Shown: positions 55,414 through 64,000, counted from the first letter of the stretch. The stretch: DNA of 64,000 nt from Zhengella sedimenti (GCF_046506625.1 NZ_JBKFFP010000007.1:141663-205662), one strand, 5' to 3'. Notes: a model not told the origin generated them from the letters alone. Translations and numbers: made by a program.

Positions 55414-57561
55414 TCAGGCGAACTCGATGCCGTCATCGATCATCGGCAGCCGCATGACACGCTTGCCGGTCGCCGCGAAGATCGCATTGGCAATGGCAGG
55501 TCCCGCCGGCGGCAGGCCGGGCTCGCCGATGCCCGTCGGCGCCTCGGTCGAAGGCACGATATGCACTTCGATCTTCGGCATGTCGCCGATCCGGAGCGGC
55601 TCGTAGTCCGGAAAGTTGGACTGGTCGACTTCCCCGTCGGTGAAGGTGATCTTGTTGCGCATGACATGGCCGAGGCCATAGCCGATGGCGCCTTCCACCT
55701 GGGCGCGGATCACGTCGGGATTGACCGCCACGCCAACGTCGACGGCGGCCACGATCCGCTCCAGTTTCACCTTGCCATCCGTGACCGACACTTCCGCGAC
55801 TTCCGCCACGTAGGAATTGAAGGACTTGTGCACGGCAACGCCCCGGCCCCAGTTTTCCGGCAGGTCGCTGCCCCACCGCGCCTTGTCGGCGGCAAGCCGC
55901 AGGACGCCGAGATGGCGCGGTGCATTGGCGAGAAGCTCCTCGCGCAGTTCCACCGGATCGCGCCCGGCGGCCTCGGCGAGCATGTCGATGGCCACCTCCA
56001 TGGCATAGCCGGAATGGCTGTGCCCCACCGAGCGCCACCACAGGACCGGCACCGGCGTTTCCATGTTGCGCACGTCCACCCGCATGTTGGGGATGGCATA
56101 GGCCGTGTCCGATGCGCCCTCGACCGAGAAATGGTCGACGCCATTGTGCACCACCGCCTTCTCCATGGGCGTGCCCGTGAAGATCGACTTGTTGGCCAGG
56201 CTGGAATGCCAGGCCACGACCTTGCCGTCCTTGCCGACGCCCGCGCGGATGCGGTGCTTCGTCATCGGACGGTAGTAGCCGCCGCGAATGTCGTCTTCCC
56301 GTGTCCAGACCAGCTTCACCGGCTTGCCGTTGCCAAGCGCCGCCGCGACCATGGTTGCCTCGGCCTGGTAGTCGGCATTGAAATTGGCCCGCCGTCCGAA
56401 CGAGCCGCCCGCATAGAGCGTATGGATGGCGGTATTCTCAGGCCCGACGCCGGAAATCGCGCCCACGGCGCCCTGCGTCACTGTCTGGAACTGGTTGCCG
56501 TCCCACAAGGTCGCCTTGCCGTCCGCGATCTGCACCACGCAGTTTTGCGGCTCCATCGGCGCATGGGCGAGGAAGGGGAAGTGGAACTCCGCCTCGATGG
56601 TTTTCTCCGCGGAGGCCAGCGCACCGGCCGCATCCCCGTCATTGCGGGCAATCAGTCCGTCCTCGTCCAGCGCGCTGGCATATTCGGCTTCCATCGCATC
56701 GGACGAGCGGGTTTCGGCGTTCGAGAAATCCCATTCGACGCTCAGCGCCTCGCGGCCCTTGATCGCCGCCCAGGTGTGTTCGGCATAGACGGCGACGCCC
56801 GTCGGCACCTGGCGTACATCGACGACGCCGGCGACCTTGCGCGCCTGCGAGTCGTCGACCGATTTCACGGTGGCACCGAACTTCGGCGCATGGAGCACGA
56901 CTGCATGGATCGTTCCTTCCGGCAACACGTCGATGGCGAAAGTGGCCGTGCCATTGGTCTTGGCCGGCGTGTCCTTGCGCGGCAGACGGTCCTTGCCGAT
57001 CAGCCTGAACTGGTCCGGCGTCTTGAGCGTGGTATCCGGTGTTGCGTCGGCAGGAACCTTGCCCGCCATCTCGCCGAACCCGGCGGTCCGCGTCCCGTGG
57101 CTCAATATGCCGTCGGTCACGGCGATCTCACCAGCCGGCACGTTCCATTCCTTTGCCGCAGCCTGGACAAGCAGGGACTTGGCCGCCGCCCCTGCTTCAC
57201 GGTACTGGATGAAGGAATTGGCGATGGCCGTCGACCCGCCCGTTCCCTGGATGCCGAAGGCGCTGTTGGCATAGCGGCTGGCATCCGCCGGTGCGAATTC
57301 GGTGACGACCTTCGACCAGTCGGCATCGAGTTCTTCGGCCACCAGCGTGGCAAGCCCGGTCGTCGTGCCCTGCCCCATCTCGAAATGCTTGAGGATGACC
57401 GTCACGGTTCCGTCAGGTGCGATGCGCACGAACGGATTGGGCATCAGCGCACCATCGGCAGCGGCGGCCCAAAGGCCGCGCGTGTCCAGACCGACCACGA
57501 GCGCGGCCGAAAGCGCGGCCGCCCCCTTGAGGAAATTGCGGCGATTGGCATTGATCGTCAT
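55414..57561 (-). CDS. Tat-exported molybdopterin-binding subunit of an xanthine dehydrogenase-family hydroxylase (IorB-like)
   Basis: A 715-residue large subunit like isoquinoline 1-oxidoreductase beta or membrane aldehyde dehydrogenase large subunits. A twin-arginine signal is visible (NRRNFLKGAAALSAALVVG, residues 6-24). Molybdopterin-binding stretches include KHFEMGQGTTTGLATLVAEE, YAGGSFGRRANFNADYQAEA and the C-terminal GIGEPGLPPAGPAIANAIFA with the active-site Glu. The partner Fe-S subunit lies three bases upstream. No FAD subunit is nearby, so electrons probably pass to a cytochrome or quinone in the periplasm. Substrate (aldehyde or N-heterocycle) is unknown. Confidence 0.92.
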   Translation of the reverse strand: MTINANRRNFLKGAAALSAALVVGLDTRGLWAAAADGALMPNPFVRIAPDGTVTVILKHFEMGQGTTTGLATLVAEELDADWSKVVTEFAPADASRYANSAFGIQGTGGSTAIANSFIQYREAGAAAKSLLVQAAAKEWNVPAGEIAVTDGILSHGTRTAGFGEMAGKVPADATPDTTLKTPDQFRLIGKDRLPRKDTPAKTNGTATFAIDVLPEGTIHAVVLHAPKFGATVKSVDDSQARKVAGVVDVRQVPTGVAVYAEHTWAAIKGREALSVEWDFSNAETRSSDAMEAEYASALDEDGLIARNDGDAAGALASAEKTIEAEFHFPFLAHAPMEPQNCVVQIADGKATLWDGNQFQTVTQGAVGAISGVGPENTAIHTLYAGGSFGRRANFNADYQAEATMVAAALGNGKPVKLVWTREDDIRGGYYRPMTKHRIRAGVGKDGKVVAWHSSLANKSIFTGTPMEKAVVHNGVDHFSVEGASDTAYAIPNMRVDVRNMETPVPVLWWRSVGHSHSGYAMEVAIDMLAEAAGRDPVELREELLANAPRHLGVLRLAADKARWGSDLPENWGRGVAVHKSFNSYVAEVAEVSVTDGKVKLERIVAAVDVGVAVNPDVIRAQVEGAIGYGLGHVMRNKITFTDGEVDQSNFPDYEPLRIGDMPKIEVHIVPSTEAPTGIGEPGLPPAGPAIANAIFAATGKRVMRLPMIDDGIEFA

Positions 57562-57564
57562 GGC

Positions 57565-58026
57565 TCAGCCCTCCATCCGGTTGGCGGCTTCGTGGATGGC
57601 GGCGCGAATCCGCACATAGGTGGCGCAGCGGCAGACATTGCCGCTCATGCTGGCATCGATATCGGCATCCGTGGGCTTGGCATTGTCGCTCAGAAGGCCC
57701 ACCGCCTGCATGATCTGGCCGGACTGGCAATAGCCGCACTGGACGACATCGAGGTCGCGCCAGGCCGACTGCACCGCTTCTGCGACCGGACCGGACAGAC
57801 CCTCGATCGTCGTGATCCGCTTTCCGGCCACGTCGCCCACAAAGGTCTGGCAGGAACGGACCGGCTGGCCATCCACGTGGACGGTACAGGCACCGCAGGA
57901 TGCCACGCCACAGCCGAATTTCGTGCCCGTCAGCCGGGCCATGTCGCGAATGGCCCAGAGCAGCGGCATGTCCTCCGGTGCGTCCAGGCTCATTGTCTTG
58001 CCATTGATGTTCAGGTCGATTGTCAT
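57565..58026 (-). CDS. (2Fe-2S)-binding subunit of a molybdenum hydroxylase (IorA-like)
   Basis: A 153-residue small subunit with two [2Fe-2S] sites: plant-type cluster at the N-terminus (KFGCGVASCGACTVHVDG plus a following Cys) and a C-terminal helical cluster (CGYCQSGQIM, then CRCATY). The ATG at 58026 has GGGAGG six bases upstream; the ATG two codons earlier is too close to it. It has no signal and would be exported piggy-back with the Tat-bearing large subunit. It is first in the two-gene operon. The 314 bp before the next gene holds its promoter region and the terminator of the cold-shock gene; no further gene is evident there. Confidence 0.93.
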   Translation of the reverse strand: MTIDLNINGKTMSLDAPEDMPLLWAIRDMARLTGTKFGCGVASCGACTVHVDGQPVRSCQTFVGDVAGKRITTIEGLSGPVAEAVQSAWRDLDVVQCGYCQSGQIMQAVGLLSDNAKPTDADIDASMSGNVCRCATYVRIRAAIHEAANRMEG

Positions 58027-58245
58027 GATCATCCTCCCTGGGATCAGCCATCTGTCCGCCGGTCCAGGGATTGACACCGCCAATCCGACCGGGCTTTCGC
58101 GGCTGTTTCGCCAGACTACCCTTTTCGGCGCCTGCGGCCAACCGCCGCACCAGAAAGGAGCATCATCGCAAGGGATACGGTCCGGTCCGCTTCACCACGC
58201 AAGCGTGGAAACGGCAAAGGCACGCGCACTCTTGTTCTTTGCGAA

Positions 58246-58277
58246 CGCAAAAAGGCCGGGCACGAGGCCCGGCCTTT
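58246..58277 (-). terminator. Rho-independent terminator of the cold-shock gene
   Basis: An 11-bp stem, AAAGGCCGGGC (58251-58261) and GCCCGGCCTTT (58267-58277), with a five-base loop. On the minus strand the stem runs into five T, about 65 bp after the cold-shock gene stop. This is the clearest intrinsic terminator in the window. Confidence 0.85.
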
Positions 58278-58340
58278 CCTGGAACTTGTAATCCGCCCCG
58301 GCGTCGCGGCGACTTGCGCGCGCCCGCCAGCGGCAGGAAA

Positions 58341-58550
58341 TCAGAGCGCCTGCAGGTTCGCAGCCGCGTTCTTGCCCGAACGGGCGTCGCGGACGACCTC
58401 AAAGCCGACCTTCTGGCCTTCGGCCAGCGTGGTCAGGCCGGAACGCTCGACGGCGGAAATGTGAACGAACACATCCTGCTTGCCATCTTCCGGCGTGATG
58501 AAGCCAAAACCCTTGGTGGTGTTGAAGAACTTGACGGTTCCGACGGTCAT
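58341..58550 (-). CDS. Cold shock protein (CspA family)
   Basis: A 69-residue single cold-shock domain that binds single-stranded RNA and DNA as an RNA chaperone. RNP1 (KGFGFITPED) and RNP2 (VFVHISAV) are both present. AAGGA lies eight bases before the ATG. A leader of over 100 nt between the predicted promoter (58694-58722) and the start is typical of temperature-controlled csp mRNAs. It is followed by a strong terminator, so it is monocistronic. Confidence 0.95.
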   Translation of the reverse strand: MTVGTVKFFNTTKGFGFITPEDGKQDVFVHISAVERSGLTTLAEGQKVGFEVVRDARSGKNAAANLQAL

Positions 58551-58693
58551 GACATTTTCCTTTTCAAGACGTCACAGAGTTGGGGTTGGCGCGCACCGTG
58601 CACGTCAACCGGGTAGATCGATTTGAAAGAGGAAAATCGCAGCGGACGCCAAGGCGCCGGAAAACAAAGTTCAACAAGCAGATCGACAGAAAC

Positions 58694-58722
58694 CGGATAC
58701 CGGATAATCATGTCCGAAACAA
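58694..58722 (-). promoter_or_regulatory. Candidate promoter of the cold-shock gene
   Basis: On the minus strand TTGTTT (58722-58717) and TATCCG (58699-58694) are 17 bases apart. Transcription from here would give an untranslated leader of about 135 nt. Weak match, offered because length and position fit a csp gene. Confidence 0.3.
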
Positions 58723-58800
58723 GGCGCGCGGGCAGGAATAATGACACCGTGTTCCGGCATCCGGCCAGCCCTGCCCCTCATGCGCACCGGCATTGATGCG

Positions 58801-59043
58801 TCAGCGGCCGCCTGGCCGTGCCTTGCGCTTGGGTCCGGGAATCAGGCCCTCGCGTTGCGCCAGCTTGCGGGCGGCCTTGCGGCTGCGGCGCACCGCCTCG
58901 CCCTTTTCGCGCGCGCGCTTCTCGGACGGCTTCTCATAGGAACGGCGCGCCTTCATTTCGCGGAAAACGCCCTCGCGCTGCATCTTCTTCTTCAGCACGC
59001 GCAGTGCCTGGTCGACATTGTTGTCTCTGACGATGACCTGCAT
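58801..59043 (-). CDS. rpsU: 30S ribosomal protein S21
   Basis: An 80-residue S21 with the conserved N-terminus MQVIVRDNNVDQALRVLKKK, the central REMKARRSYEKPSEKRAREK, and a very basic C-terminal tail longer than in E. coli, as in other Hyphomicrobiales. GGGAGAAAAG precedes the ATG at 59043. The reading frame extends much further upstream but without a credible start. It lies upstream of the cold-shock gene on the same strand, about 250 bp away. Confidence 0.95.
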   Translation of the reverse strand: MQVIVRDNNVDQALRVLKKKMQREGVFREMKARRSYEKPSEKRAREKGEAVRRSRKAARKLAQREGLIPGPKRKARPGGR

Positions 59044-59448
59044 CTTTTCTCCCGTGTTTGCTAACCCTTGAACGGACATCCGTTTCCCGGATGCCAATGG
59101 ACGTGCGTCTTTTCCGGCTTCCCCGTCAATCGTAACGCACCGGTTACCTGCCCGTTCCAGGGACCGGAGACCGCGCGAAAGGACCGACGGCCGGACGAAC
59201 CGGACATTCGCCCGGCGTCCGCGGCTACAAATCGAAAATCTGGAAGCCGACAGGCGCATCCGACAGGTTCGGAGCGCTGTTCACGCCGAAGCGGCCAAAA
59301 AGACGATGGCGGACCTTACCTGTCCTGGCAGCCCGGAACAAGGCGCAACCCGTGATTTGTTGCCCGACCGTGGCCGAAATGCGCGCGAAGCCTCACGGGC
59401 GGCCATTTCCGCCAGCATGCGTCGTCACGCATCCGCAATCCCGGTGAC
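59044..59448. other. Intergenic region upstream of rpsU
   Basis: About 405 bp between the LuxR-type regulator's stop and rpsU. It must hold the rpsU promoter and leader, but I see no clear -10/-35 pair, strong repeat or RNA gene. Short open frames here have no ribosome sites and are not listed. Confidence 0.5.
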
Positions 59449-60519
59449 CTAGCAGCGCGACCGCCAGACCAGGGCGGCCAGTTGATGCTGCGACGACGAT
59501 TCGGTCTTGCGATAGATCGACTTGAGTTGCTGGCGCACCGTCCCCTCCGAATGGCCCGACATCCGGGCAATCTCGTGGATGAGGCGGCCGTCGGCAATCG
59601 CATGGGCGATCCTTGCTTCCGCCGGCGTCAGTCCGTACCGCGTGATGAAGGCTTCATCCCCGGGATCGAGTTCGCGTGGGCAGTAGCGCCGCCACATGGC
59701 AAGAAGCCGGGGCGGCTCGAAGACGTGCCGCGCAGGCTCGGGCGCGGGCATGAAGCCCAGGTGAATCGATGTACCGTCGTTTTCCCGCAGAATGACAGGG
59801 TTCGAAAGACCTTGCTCGAGATCGGACCAGGACAGCATGGCTGCGCCTTTCTCGCAACTGGCGTCCGGATCCTGGCAACGCATATGCTCCGGCAGGCGCG
59901 CAAGGATCGTCTCTTCGCCACTGATCTCGCCGGCTACGGAGCCCGATCCGTCCACCACCGCATAATCCAGGCCCAATTGCCGGGCGGCATCGCACATGCC
60001 CAGAACCGATGTGTCCGCCACCGCCTGGGCGTCTTCCACCGCACGTTGCAGGCTCTGGCGCAGCGCCTCTGCTTGTCCGTTTCGGCAGGCCTCGAGATCC
60101 TCGGCGCTCCGGAAGTAGAGGCAGACCGCCCAGTCTCCCGAGCGGGTGGCCAGCCGTAGAGCCATGAAATGTTCCAGGCCATGCCTGCGGACGAAAGCGT
60201 AATAGGGGTTGGAGTCACGCTCTTCCGGTGTCGAAAAGTCGTCGTCGACCGCAACGCCCGTCTGTTTCAGGACCCGCCAGGCACGATCCCGTATGTCGGA
60301 CTGGTGCCATTTTTCGGCGAAATAGGCCTCGGCCACCGGAAGAAACCGCTCGCTAACCAGGCTGTTCCGGATCCGTCTTCCGACATCTTCGCTCAGCAAT
60401 GCTGACCCGATCGCACCTACACGGCAGCAAAGTCCTTCAAGGACGGCAGTCCAGGCCGGTGGCGAGTGAGGAAGGTTTTCCAGTTCCAGCCAGTTGGACA
60501 GTGCGGGATGTGTATTCAT
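59449..60519 (-). CDS. LuxR-type helix-turn-helix regulator
   Basis: A 356-residue regulator with a C-terminal LuxR/GerE-type helix-turn-helix (TPAEARIAHAIADGRLIHEI; MSGHSEGTVRQQLKSIYRKT, about residues 285-345). The N-terminal ~270 residues are unfamiliar, with a possible GAF/PAS-like middle part; they do not resemble an autoinducer-binding domain. I use the ATG at 60519; the frame begins with a TTG at 60552. It stands alone, between rpsU and the RTX-protein gene on the same strand. Target unknown; regulation of the secreted protein gene is possible only by proximity. Confidence 0.85.
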   Translation of the reverse strand: MNTHPALSNWLELENLPHSPPAWTAVLEGLCCRVGAIGSALLSEDVGRRIRNSLVSERFLPVAEAYFAEKWHQSDIRDRAWRVLKQTGVAVDDDFSTPEERDSNPYYAFVRRHGLEHFMALRLATRSGDWAVCLYFRSAEDLEACRNGQAEALRQSLQRAVEDAQAVADTSVLGMCDAARQLGLDYAVVDGSGSVAGEISGEETILARLPEHMRCQDPDASCEKGAAMLSWSDLEQGLSNPVILRENDGTSIHLGFMPAPEPARHVFEPPRLLAMWRRYCPRELDPGDEAFITRYGLTPAEARIAHAIADGRLIHEIARMSGHSEGTVRQQLKSIYRKTESSSQHQLAALVWRSRC

Positions 60520-60657
60520 TGCTGCCAGTGGATCAATAATCGAAGCCTTCAATTGAAATCACACAATTTTAAATATTGTCTTGCCAAAGAATTTTGTCAA
60601 TTGATTCCGCAACTTCGCCATCCTTCAGCGCCGATACACGCTTCCGGCAAACGAAAC

Positions 60658-60683
60658 GGCCGCCCGGCTTTCGCCGGGCGGCC
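60658..60683. terminator. Perfect 11-bp hairpin after the RTX-protein gene
   Basis: GGCCGCCCGGC and GCCGGGCGGCC pair perfectly around TTTC, 21 bp past the stop of the RTX-protein gene. On the minus strand it is followed by GTTTCG, a short T-run, consistent with a terminator separating this gene from the LuxR-type regulator. Confidence 0.65.
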
Positions 60684-60703
60684 GTATTGTCCGTCATGCT
60701 TTG

Positions 60704-63700
60704 TCAGAGCAGGAAGTCGTCTGACGAGAGCGTATGGATGCCTGTCAACACCACTTCGACATCGGCCACACCATCACCGTTGATGTCACCTTGGACCAGG
60801 GTGAGATTGAACGTGGTGTTGGTGAAGTAGCGAAGCTCTCCTGCAGTGCCGCTGAAGCCCGATCTTCCGATGAAGTTGAACGCATCGTCGGTACCGGTTC
60901 CGGTATTCGCGTCGATGGCGCTGAAGTCCAGCAGATCCTGCCCGTCAACGAAGTCCGAAACAGTGTCGCGGTTTGCGAAACCCGCAGCGGATTCGGCAGC
61001 CGAGGAGAAGACGAACGTGTCGGCACCTGCGTTGCCCGCAAGCGTGTCGCGGCCGCCGGCCCCGTCGATGCGGTCATCGCCGGCCCCGCCGGAAATGGTG
61101 TTCTGCGCACCATCGCCGGTCAGGTTGTCGGCATGGTTGGAGCCGATGATCCGCTCGACGCTGACAAACGTGTCGCCAGCCGCCTCACCACCGGTTCCCC
61201 CGGTTGCCAGGTTCACGGTGACGCCGGAGGTGGCCTGGAAGTAGCTCGCCGTGTCCTCTCCGTTGCCACCGTTGAGGCGGTCTGCCCCGGTGCCGCCGAT
61301 CAGCGTGTCATTGCCGTCCATGCCGTTCAGGTAGTCATTGCCATCCAGGCCGAACAGGAGGTCGTTCCCACCGTTCCCCGAGATGCCGTTGTCCCCGGAA
61401 TTGCCGATCAGCGTATCGTTGTGCAGGCTTCCGAAGATGTTCTCGATGGACAGGTAGGTATCGCCATGGGCGTCGCCGCCCAGACCGCCACCCGTGGCGC
61501 GAATGTCGACACGCACGGCTGTTGCCGACCCGCCGAAGCCGACGGTGTCGATACCGGCGCCGCCATTGAGGATGTCGGCTCCCGTTCCGCCAATCAGCAC
61601 ATCGTCTCCGGTCAGGCCGATCAGCGTATCGGCGCCACCCAGGCCCACGATCCGGTCGGATCCGGACGTACCGGTCAGCGTTTCGGGGTTGTTTGTGCCG
61701 GTGATGACATCAACGACCTCGTTCACGGTCACGTTGACCGTCACCGTGTCGGTGCCGCCATTGCCGTCCGACACCTCCACCGTAAAGCTGTCGCTGCCGT
61801 TGAAGTCGGCGTCCGGCGTGTAGGTGTAGCCGCCTGATCCGTCGAAGGTGACCGTGCCGTTGTCCGGCTCGCCACCTGTCAGCAGCGTGTAGGACAGGGT
61901 GTCGAGTTCAGCGTCGACGGCGACGATCGACCCGGTGATCGGGTTGTCCTCATTGCCAGAGACAATGAGATCCGATGCAGGCTCGTCGATCACCGGCGCA
62001 TCGTTGGCGCCCGTGATGTCGATGGTGATCGTGTGCTCGGTACCGTCGCCGGTAGCCACCACGATCGTGTCCTGCAACACGTCACCGTTGCCGAGTTCGT
62101 CGACCACCGGATTGGCATCGTCGAGCACATAGCTCCACTGGCCATCCGCACCGATCGTCAGCGTGCCGAAGCTGCCCTGGGTGACCACCGTGGTGTTCCA
62201 GAGATCATCGGCATCGCCGGCATCGACATCGGTATGATCGAGGTTGCCCGTCGCCGGTGTGCCGGCATCCTCCGTCACCGCGCCCGTCGAGTCACCGGTC
62301 ACGACCGCCGCGTCGTTGGCACCGAAGATGTCGATGGTGATCGTGTGCTGGGTTCCATCGGTCGTCGCCACCACGATCGTGTCCTGGAGCGGCGCGCTGA
62401 TGATTTCGGACGGATTGCCGTTCGGGCCGTCCAGTTCATCGACCGCCGGATTGCTGTCGTCGAGCACATAGCTCCACGTACCGTCGGCGTTCATCGTCAG
62501 CGTGCCGTAGCTGCCCTGGGTCACCACCGTGGTGTTCCAGGCATCATCGGCATCGTCCCCGTCGACATCGGTGTGATCGAGGTCACCAGTTGCCGGCGTG
62601 CCGGCATCCTCCGTCACCGCGCCGGTCGAGTCGCCGGTCACAACCGCCGCATCGTTCGTGCCGGTGATGTCGATGGTGATCGTCTGCTCGGTACCGTCGC
62701 CGGTAGCCACCACGATCGTGTCCTGAAGCAGATCGCCCGCATCCAGTTCGTCGACCACCGGATTGGCATCGTCGAGCGCATAGCTCCACTGGCCATCCGT
62801 GCCGATCGTCAGCGTGCCGAAGCTGCCCTGGGTGACCACCGTGGTGTTCCAGAGATCATCGGCATCGCCGGCGTCGACATCGGTGTGATCGAGGTTGCCG
62901 ATCGCCGGCGTGACGGCATCCTCCGTCACCGCGCCCGTCGAGTCGCCGGTCACCACCGCCGCGTCGTTGGCGCCCGTGATGTCGATGGTGATCGTGTGCT
63001 CGGTGCCGTCGGTCGTCGCCACCACGATCGTGTCTTGGAGCGGCGCGCCGTAGTTGATTTCGAGCGCACTTCCGCTGGGGCCGTCCAGTTCGTCGACTGC
63101 CGGGTTGGTGTCGTCAAGCACATAGCTCCACGTACCATCGGCATTCATCGTCAGCGTGCCGTAGGTGCCCTGGGTCACCACCGTGGTGTTCCAGGCATCG
63201 TCGGCATCGTCGCCGTCGACATCGGTATGGTCGAGGTCACCGGTTGCCGGCGTACCGGCATCCTCCGTCACCGTGCCGGTCGAGTCGCCGGTCACAACCG
63301 CAGCATCGTTGACACCCGTCACCGTGACGTTGAGCAGACTGCTGCTGCTTGCTCCGAACTCATCGGTAACGGTGTAGAGAACGGTGACTGTCCGCGTCTC
63401 TCCGGCCGCAAGATCCTGGTAGGCCGCGACCGAGGCGTCCATCTCGTAGTTTCCGTTGGCGTCCAAGGTGAAGCCATCGGGCGCCGAACCGATGAGCGTG
63501 AAAGTCGCGCCGGACGTGTCGTCGACCAGGTCGACGAAAGTCCCCACCAGATTGCCGGAGATGCTCGCATCCTCGGCCACATTGACCGTCCCGGGCGTGA
63601 TCGCAGGCGTATCATTGGTGCCGATGATGGTGACCGTCGCCGTCTGCGGCGTAATGCCGCCCTGGGTGTCGACCACATCATAGGTGACCGTCACCTCGAG

Positions 63701-64000
63701 GGTTTCGCCGACATTGAGATAGTCGAAGGCAGAACTGGTCGGAACCACGGTCAGCGTGCTGCCGGAAAGCGTCATGCCGTCCGGAATGGAACCGACGGGC
63801 ACCCCGTCGACCTGGAAAGACGCGTTGTCGATTGACAGCGACTGGCTTTCAACATCCGAAGCCCCGGTCAGGAGGTCGAGGTTGAAGGTGGCCGAACCCT
63901 CCGAAGCCGAGCTGGTGAGGGGTGCGGCGACAACCGGCGCGTCGTTCGTCCCGGTGATCGTCACCGTCACCGTCTCGCTCACCGGACCGCTGCCGTCATC
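60704..64000 (-). CDS. RTX/VCBS-repeat large secreted protein, 5' end outside window
   Basis: The C-terminal ~1100 residues of a larger protein, open at the window edge. From N to C: cadherin/Ig-like domains each ending in a GTND-type boundary, four VCBS-type repeats (62003-63307), one more Ig-like domain (VDAELDTLSYTLLTGGEPDN), and then calcium-binding RTX nonapeptides in about three blocks (60990-61700; e.g. GGAGDDRIDGAGGRDTLAG). The tail is LSSDDFLL, resembling type I secretion signals ending in an acidic residue and hydrophobic run. Composition is acidic and Cys-poor, as expected for calcium-folded extracellular proteins. Probably a surface adhesin or biofilm protein. No secretion ATPase or adaptor is in this window. 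Confidence 0.9.
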   Translation of the reverse strand, partial: DDGSGPVSETVTVTITGTNDAPVVAAPLTSSASEGSATFNLDLLTGASDVESQSLSIDNASFQVDGVPVGSIPDGMTLSGSTLTVVPTSSAFDYLNVGETLEVTVTYDVVDTQGGITPQTATVTIIGTNDTPAITPGTVNVAEDASISGNLVGTFVDLVDDTSGATFTLIGSAPDGFTLDANGNYEMDASVAAYQDLAAGETRTVTVLYTVTDEFGASSSSLLNVTVTGVNDAAVVTGDSTGTVTEDAGTPATGDLDHTDVDGDDADDAWNTTVVTQGTYGTLTMNADGTWSYVLDDTNPAVDELDGPSGSALEINYGAPLQDTIVVATTDGTEHTITIDITGANDAAVVTGDSTGAVTEDAVTPAIGNLDHTDVDAGDADDLWNTTVVTQGSFGTLTIGTDGQWSYALDDANPVVDELDAGDLLQDTIVVATGDGTEQTITIDITGTNDAAVVTGDSTGAVTEDAGTPATGDLDHTDVDGDDADDAWNTTVVTQGSYGTLTMNADGTWSYVLDDSNPAVDELDGPNGNPSEIISAPLQDTIVVATTDGTQHTITIDIFGANDAAVVTGDSTGAVTEDAGTPATGNLDHTDVDAGDADDLWNTTVVTQGSFGTLTIGADGQWSYVLDDANPVVDELGNGDVLQDTIVVATGDGTEHTITIDITGANDAPVIDEPASDLIVSGNEDNPITGSIVAVDAELDTLSYTLLTGGEPDNGTVTFDGSGGYTYTPDADFNGSDSFTVEVSDGNGGTDTVTVNVTVNEVVDVITGTNNPETLTGTSGSDRIVGLGGADTLIGLTGDDVLIGGTGADILNGGAGIDTVGFGGSATAVRVDIRATGGGLGGDAHGDTYLSIENIFGSLHNDTLIGNSGDNGISGNGGNDLLFGLDGNDYLNGMDGNDTLIGGTGADRLNGGNGEDTASYFQATSGVTVNLATGGTGGEAAGDTFVSVERIIGSNHADNLTGDGAQNTISGGAGDDRIDGAGGRDTLAGNAGADTFVFSSAAESAAGFANRDTVSDFVDGQDLLDFSAIDANTGTGTDDAFNFIGRSGFSGTAGELRYFTNTTFNLTLVQGDINGDGVADVEVVLTGIHTLSSDDFLL
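62003..63307 (-). repeat. Four VCBS repeats arranged as two A-B pairs
   Basis: Each unit begins DAAVVTGDSTG. A units are 63307-62966 (114 residues) and 62653-62315 (113), with DGDDADDAW and MNADGTWSYV; B units are 62965-62654 and 62314-62003 (104 each), with DAGDADDLW and TLTIG. A resembles A and B resembles B more closely than A resembles B, so the array grew by duplicating an A-B pair of about 650 bp. Confidence 0.88.

Noticed and set aside
58547..58747. A 66-codon GTG-start frame ending in an ATGA overlap with the cold-shock gene
   Set aside because: No ribosome site; it spans the likely promoter and leader, and the overlap is probably chance.
59068..59355. A 95-codon frame upstream of rpsU
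   Set aside because: No ribosome site and Arg/Pro-rich shadow composition.
62003..63307. DNA repeats considered as a CRISPR-like or satellite array
   Set aside because: Units are 312-342 bp, in frame, without spacers, and encode VCBS-type domains.
62033..63835. A repetitive 600-codon plus-strand open frame
   Set aside because: It mirrors the VCBS repeats of the RTX protein; its periodicity comes from the real gene on the other strand.

Overview
The window reads as a chromosomal segment of a high-GC alphaproteobacterium, most likely of the order Hyphomicrobiales (Rhizobiales). The clues are an Irr-type Fur regulator, the rhizobial glpDSTPQUVK glycerol ABC operon, a basic-tailed S21 protein, a GH13 alpha-glucosidase of rhizobial type and several TRAP/ABC catabolic islands. 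I see no tRNA, rRNA, IS element, prophage or CRISPR. The segment is mostly metabolic and densely packed, with many TGATG/ATGA start-stop overlaps.

Layout. (1) 1-9.84 kb: reductive pyrimidine (uracil/thymine) catabolism. preT-preA encode dihydropyrimidine dehydrogenase, followed by a DMT transporter. A second operon encodes beta-alanine:pyruvate aminotransferase, N-carbamoyl-beta-alanine amidohydrolase, an unexplained class II aldolase-like protein and dihydropyrimidinase. A RutR-like TetR regulator is divergent from this operon, and matching operator-like sites overlap both operon promoters. (2) 10.0-12.4 kb and 21.2-28.0 kb: aerobic benzoate degradation by the box (benzoyl-CoA epoxide) pathway: benzoate-CoA ligase, boxC-boxB-boxA, a thioesterase, the BoxR/BzdR-type regulator (HTH fused to a shikimate-kinase-like domain) and a divergent MarR regulator. 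A 14-bp motif TGCA-NN-ATAA-TGCA recurs upstream of the ligase, boxR and the boxC/marR region, and also directly in front of irr. (3) Between these halves lie irr, a DUF3228-like gene, pbpC (PBP1C) and a large alpha-2-macroglobulin gene. (4) 28.0-32.3 kb: RND efflux permease plus adaptor. (5) 32.4-33.2 kb: a CbiX/SirB-like chelatase. (6) 33.3-43.7 kb: sugar acid use: IdnD-type dehydrogenase, TRAP transporter, GntR regulator, divergent uxuA-uxuB-Ldh oxidoreductase, then an alpha-glucosidase. Together these could carry L-gulonate or L-idonate through fructuronate and mannonate to KDG. (7) 43.7-45.1 kb: a 35-residue membrane peptide, a DUF465 protein and an OxyR-like regulator lacking both redox cysteines. 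(8) 45.1-55.4 kb: the complete glycerol operon with divergent glpR. (9) 55.4-58.0 kb: a two-subunit, Tat-exported molybdenum hydroxylase. (10) 58.3-60.5 kb: a cold shock protein, rpsU and a LuxR-type regulator. (11) 60.7 kb to the end: the C-terminal part of a large RTX/VCBS-repeat protein, probably type I secreted.

The strongest leads are the inferred BoxR regulon with its odd irr site, the complementary degeneracy of the two glycerol ATPases (GlpS lacks the H-loop histidine, GlpT lacks LSGGQ), the aldolase-like enzyme without the catalytic Glu inside the pyrimidine operon, and the cysteine-less OxyR homologue preceded by a perfect OxyR-type half site.
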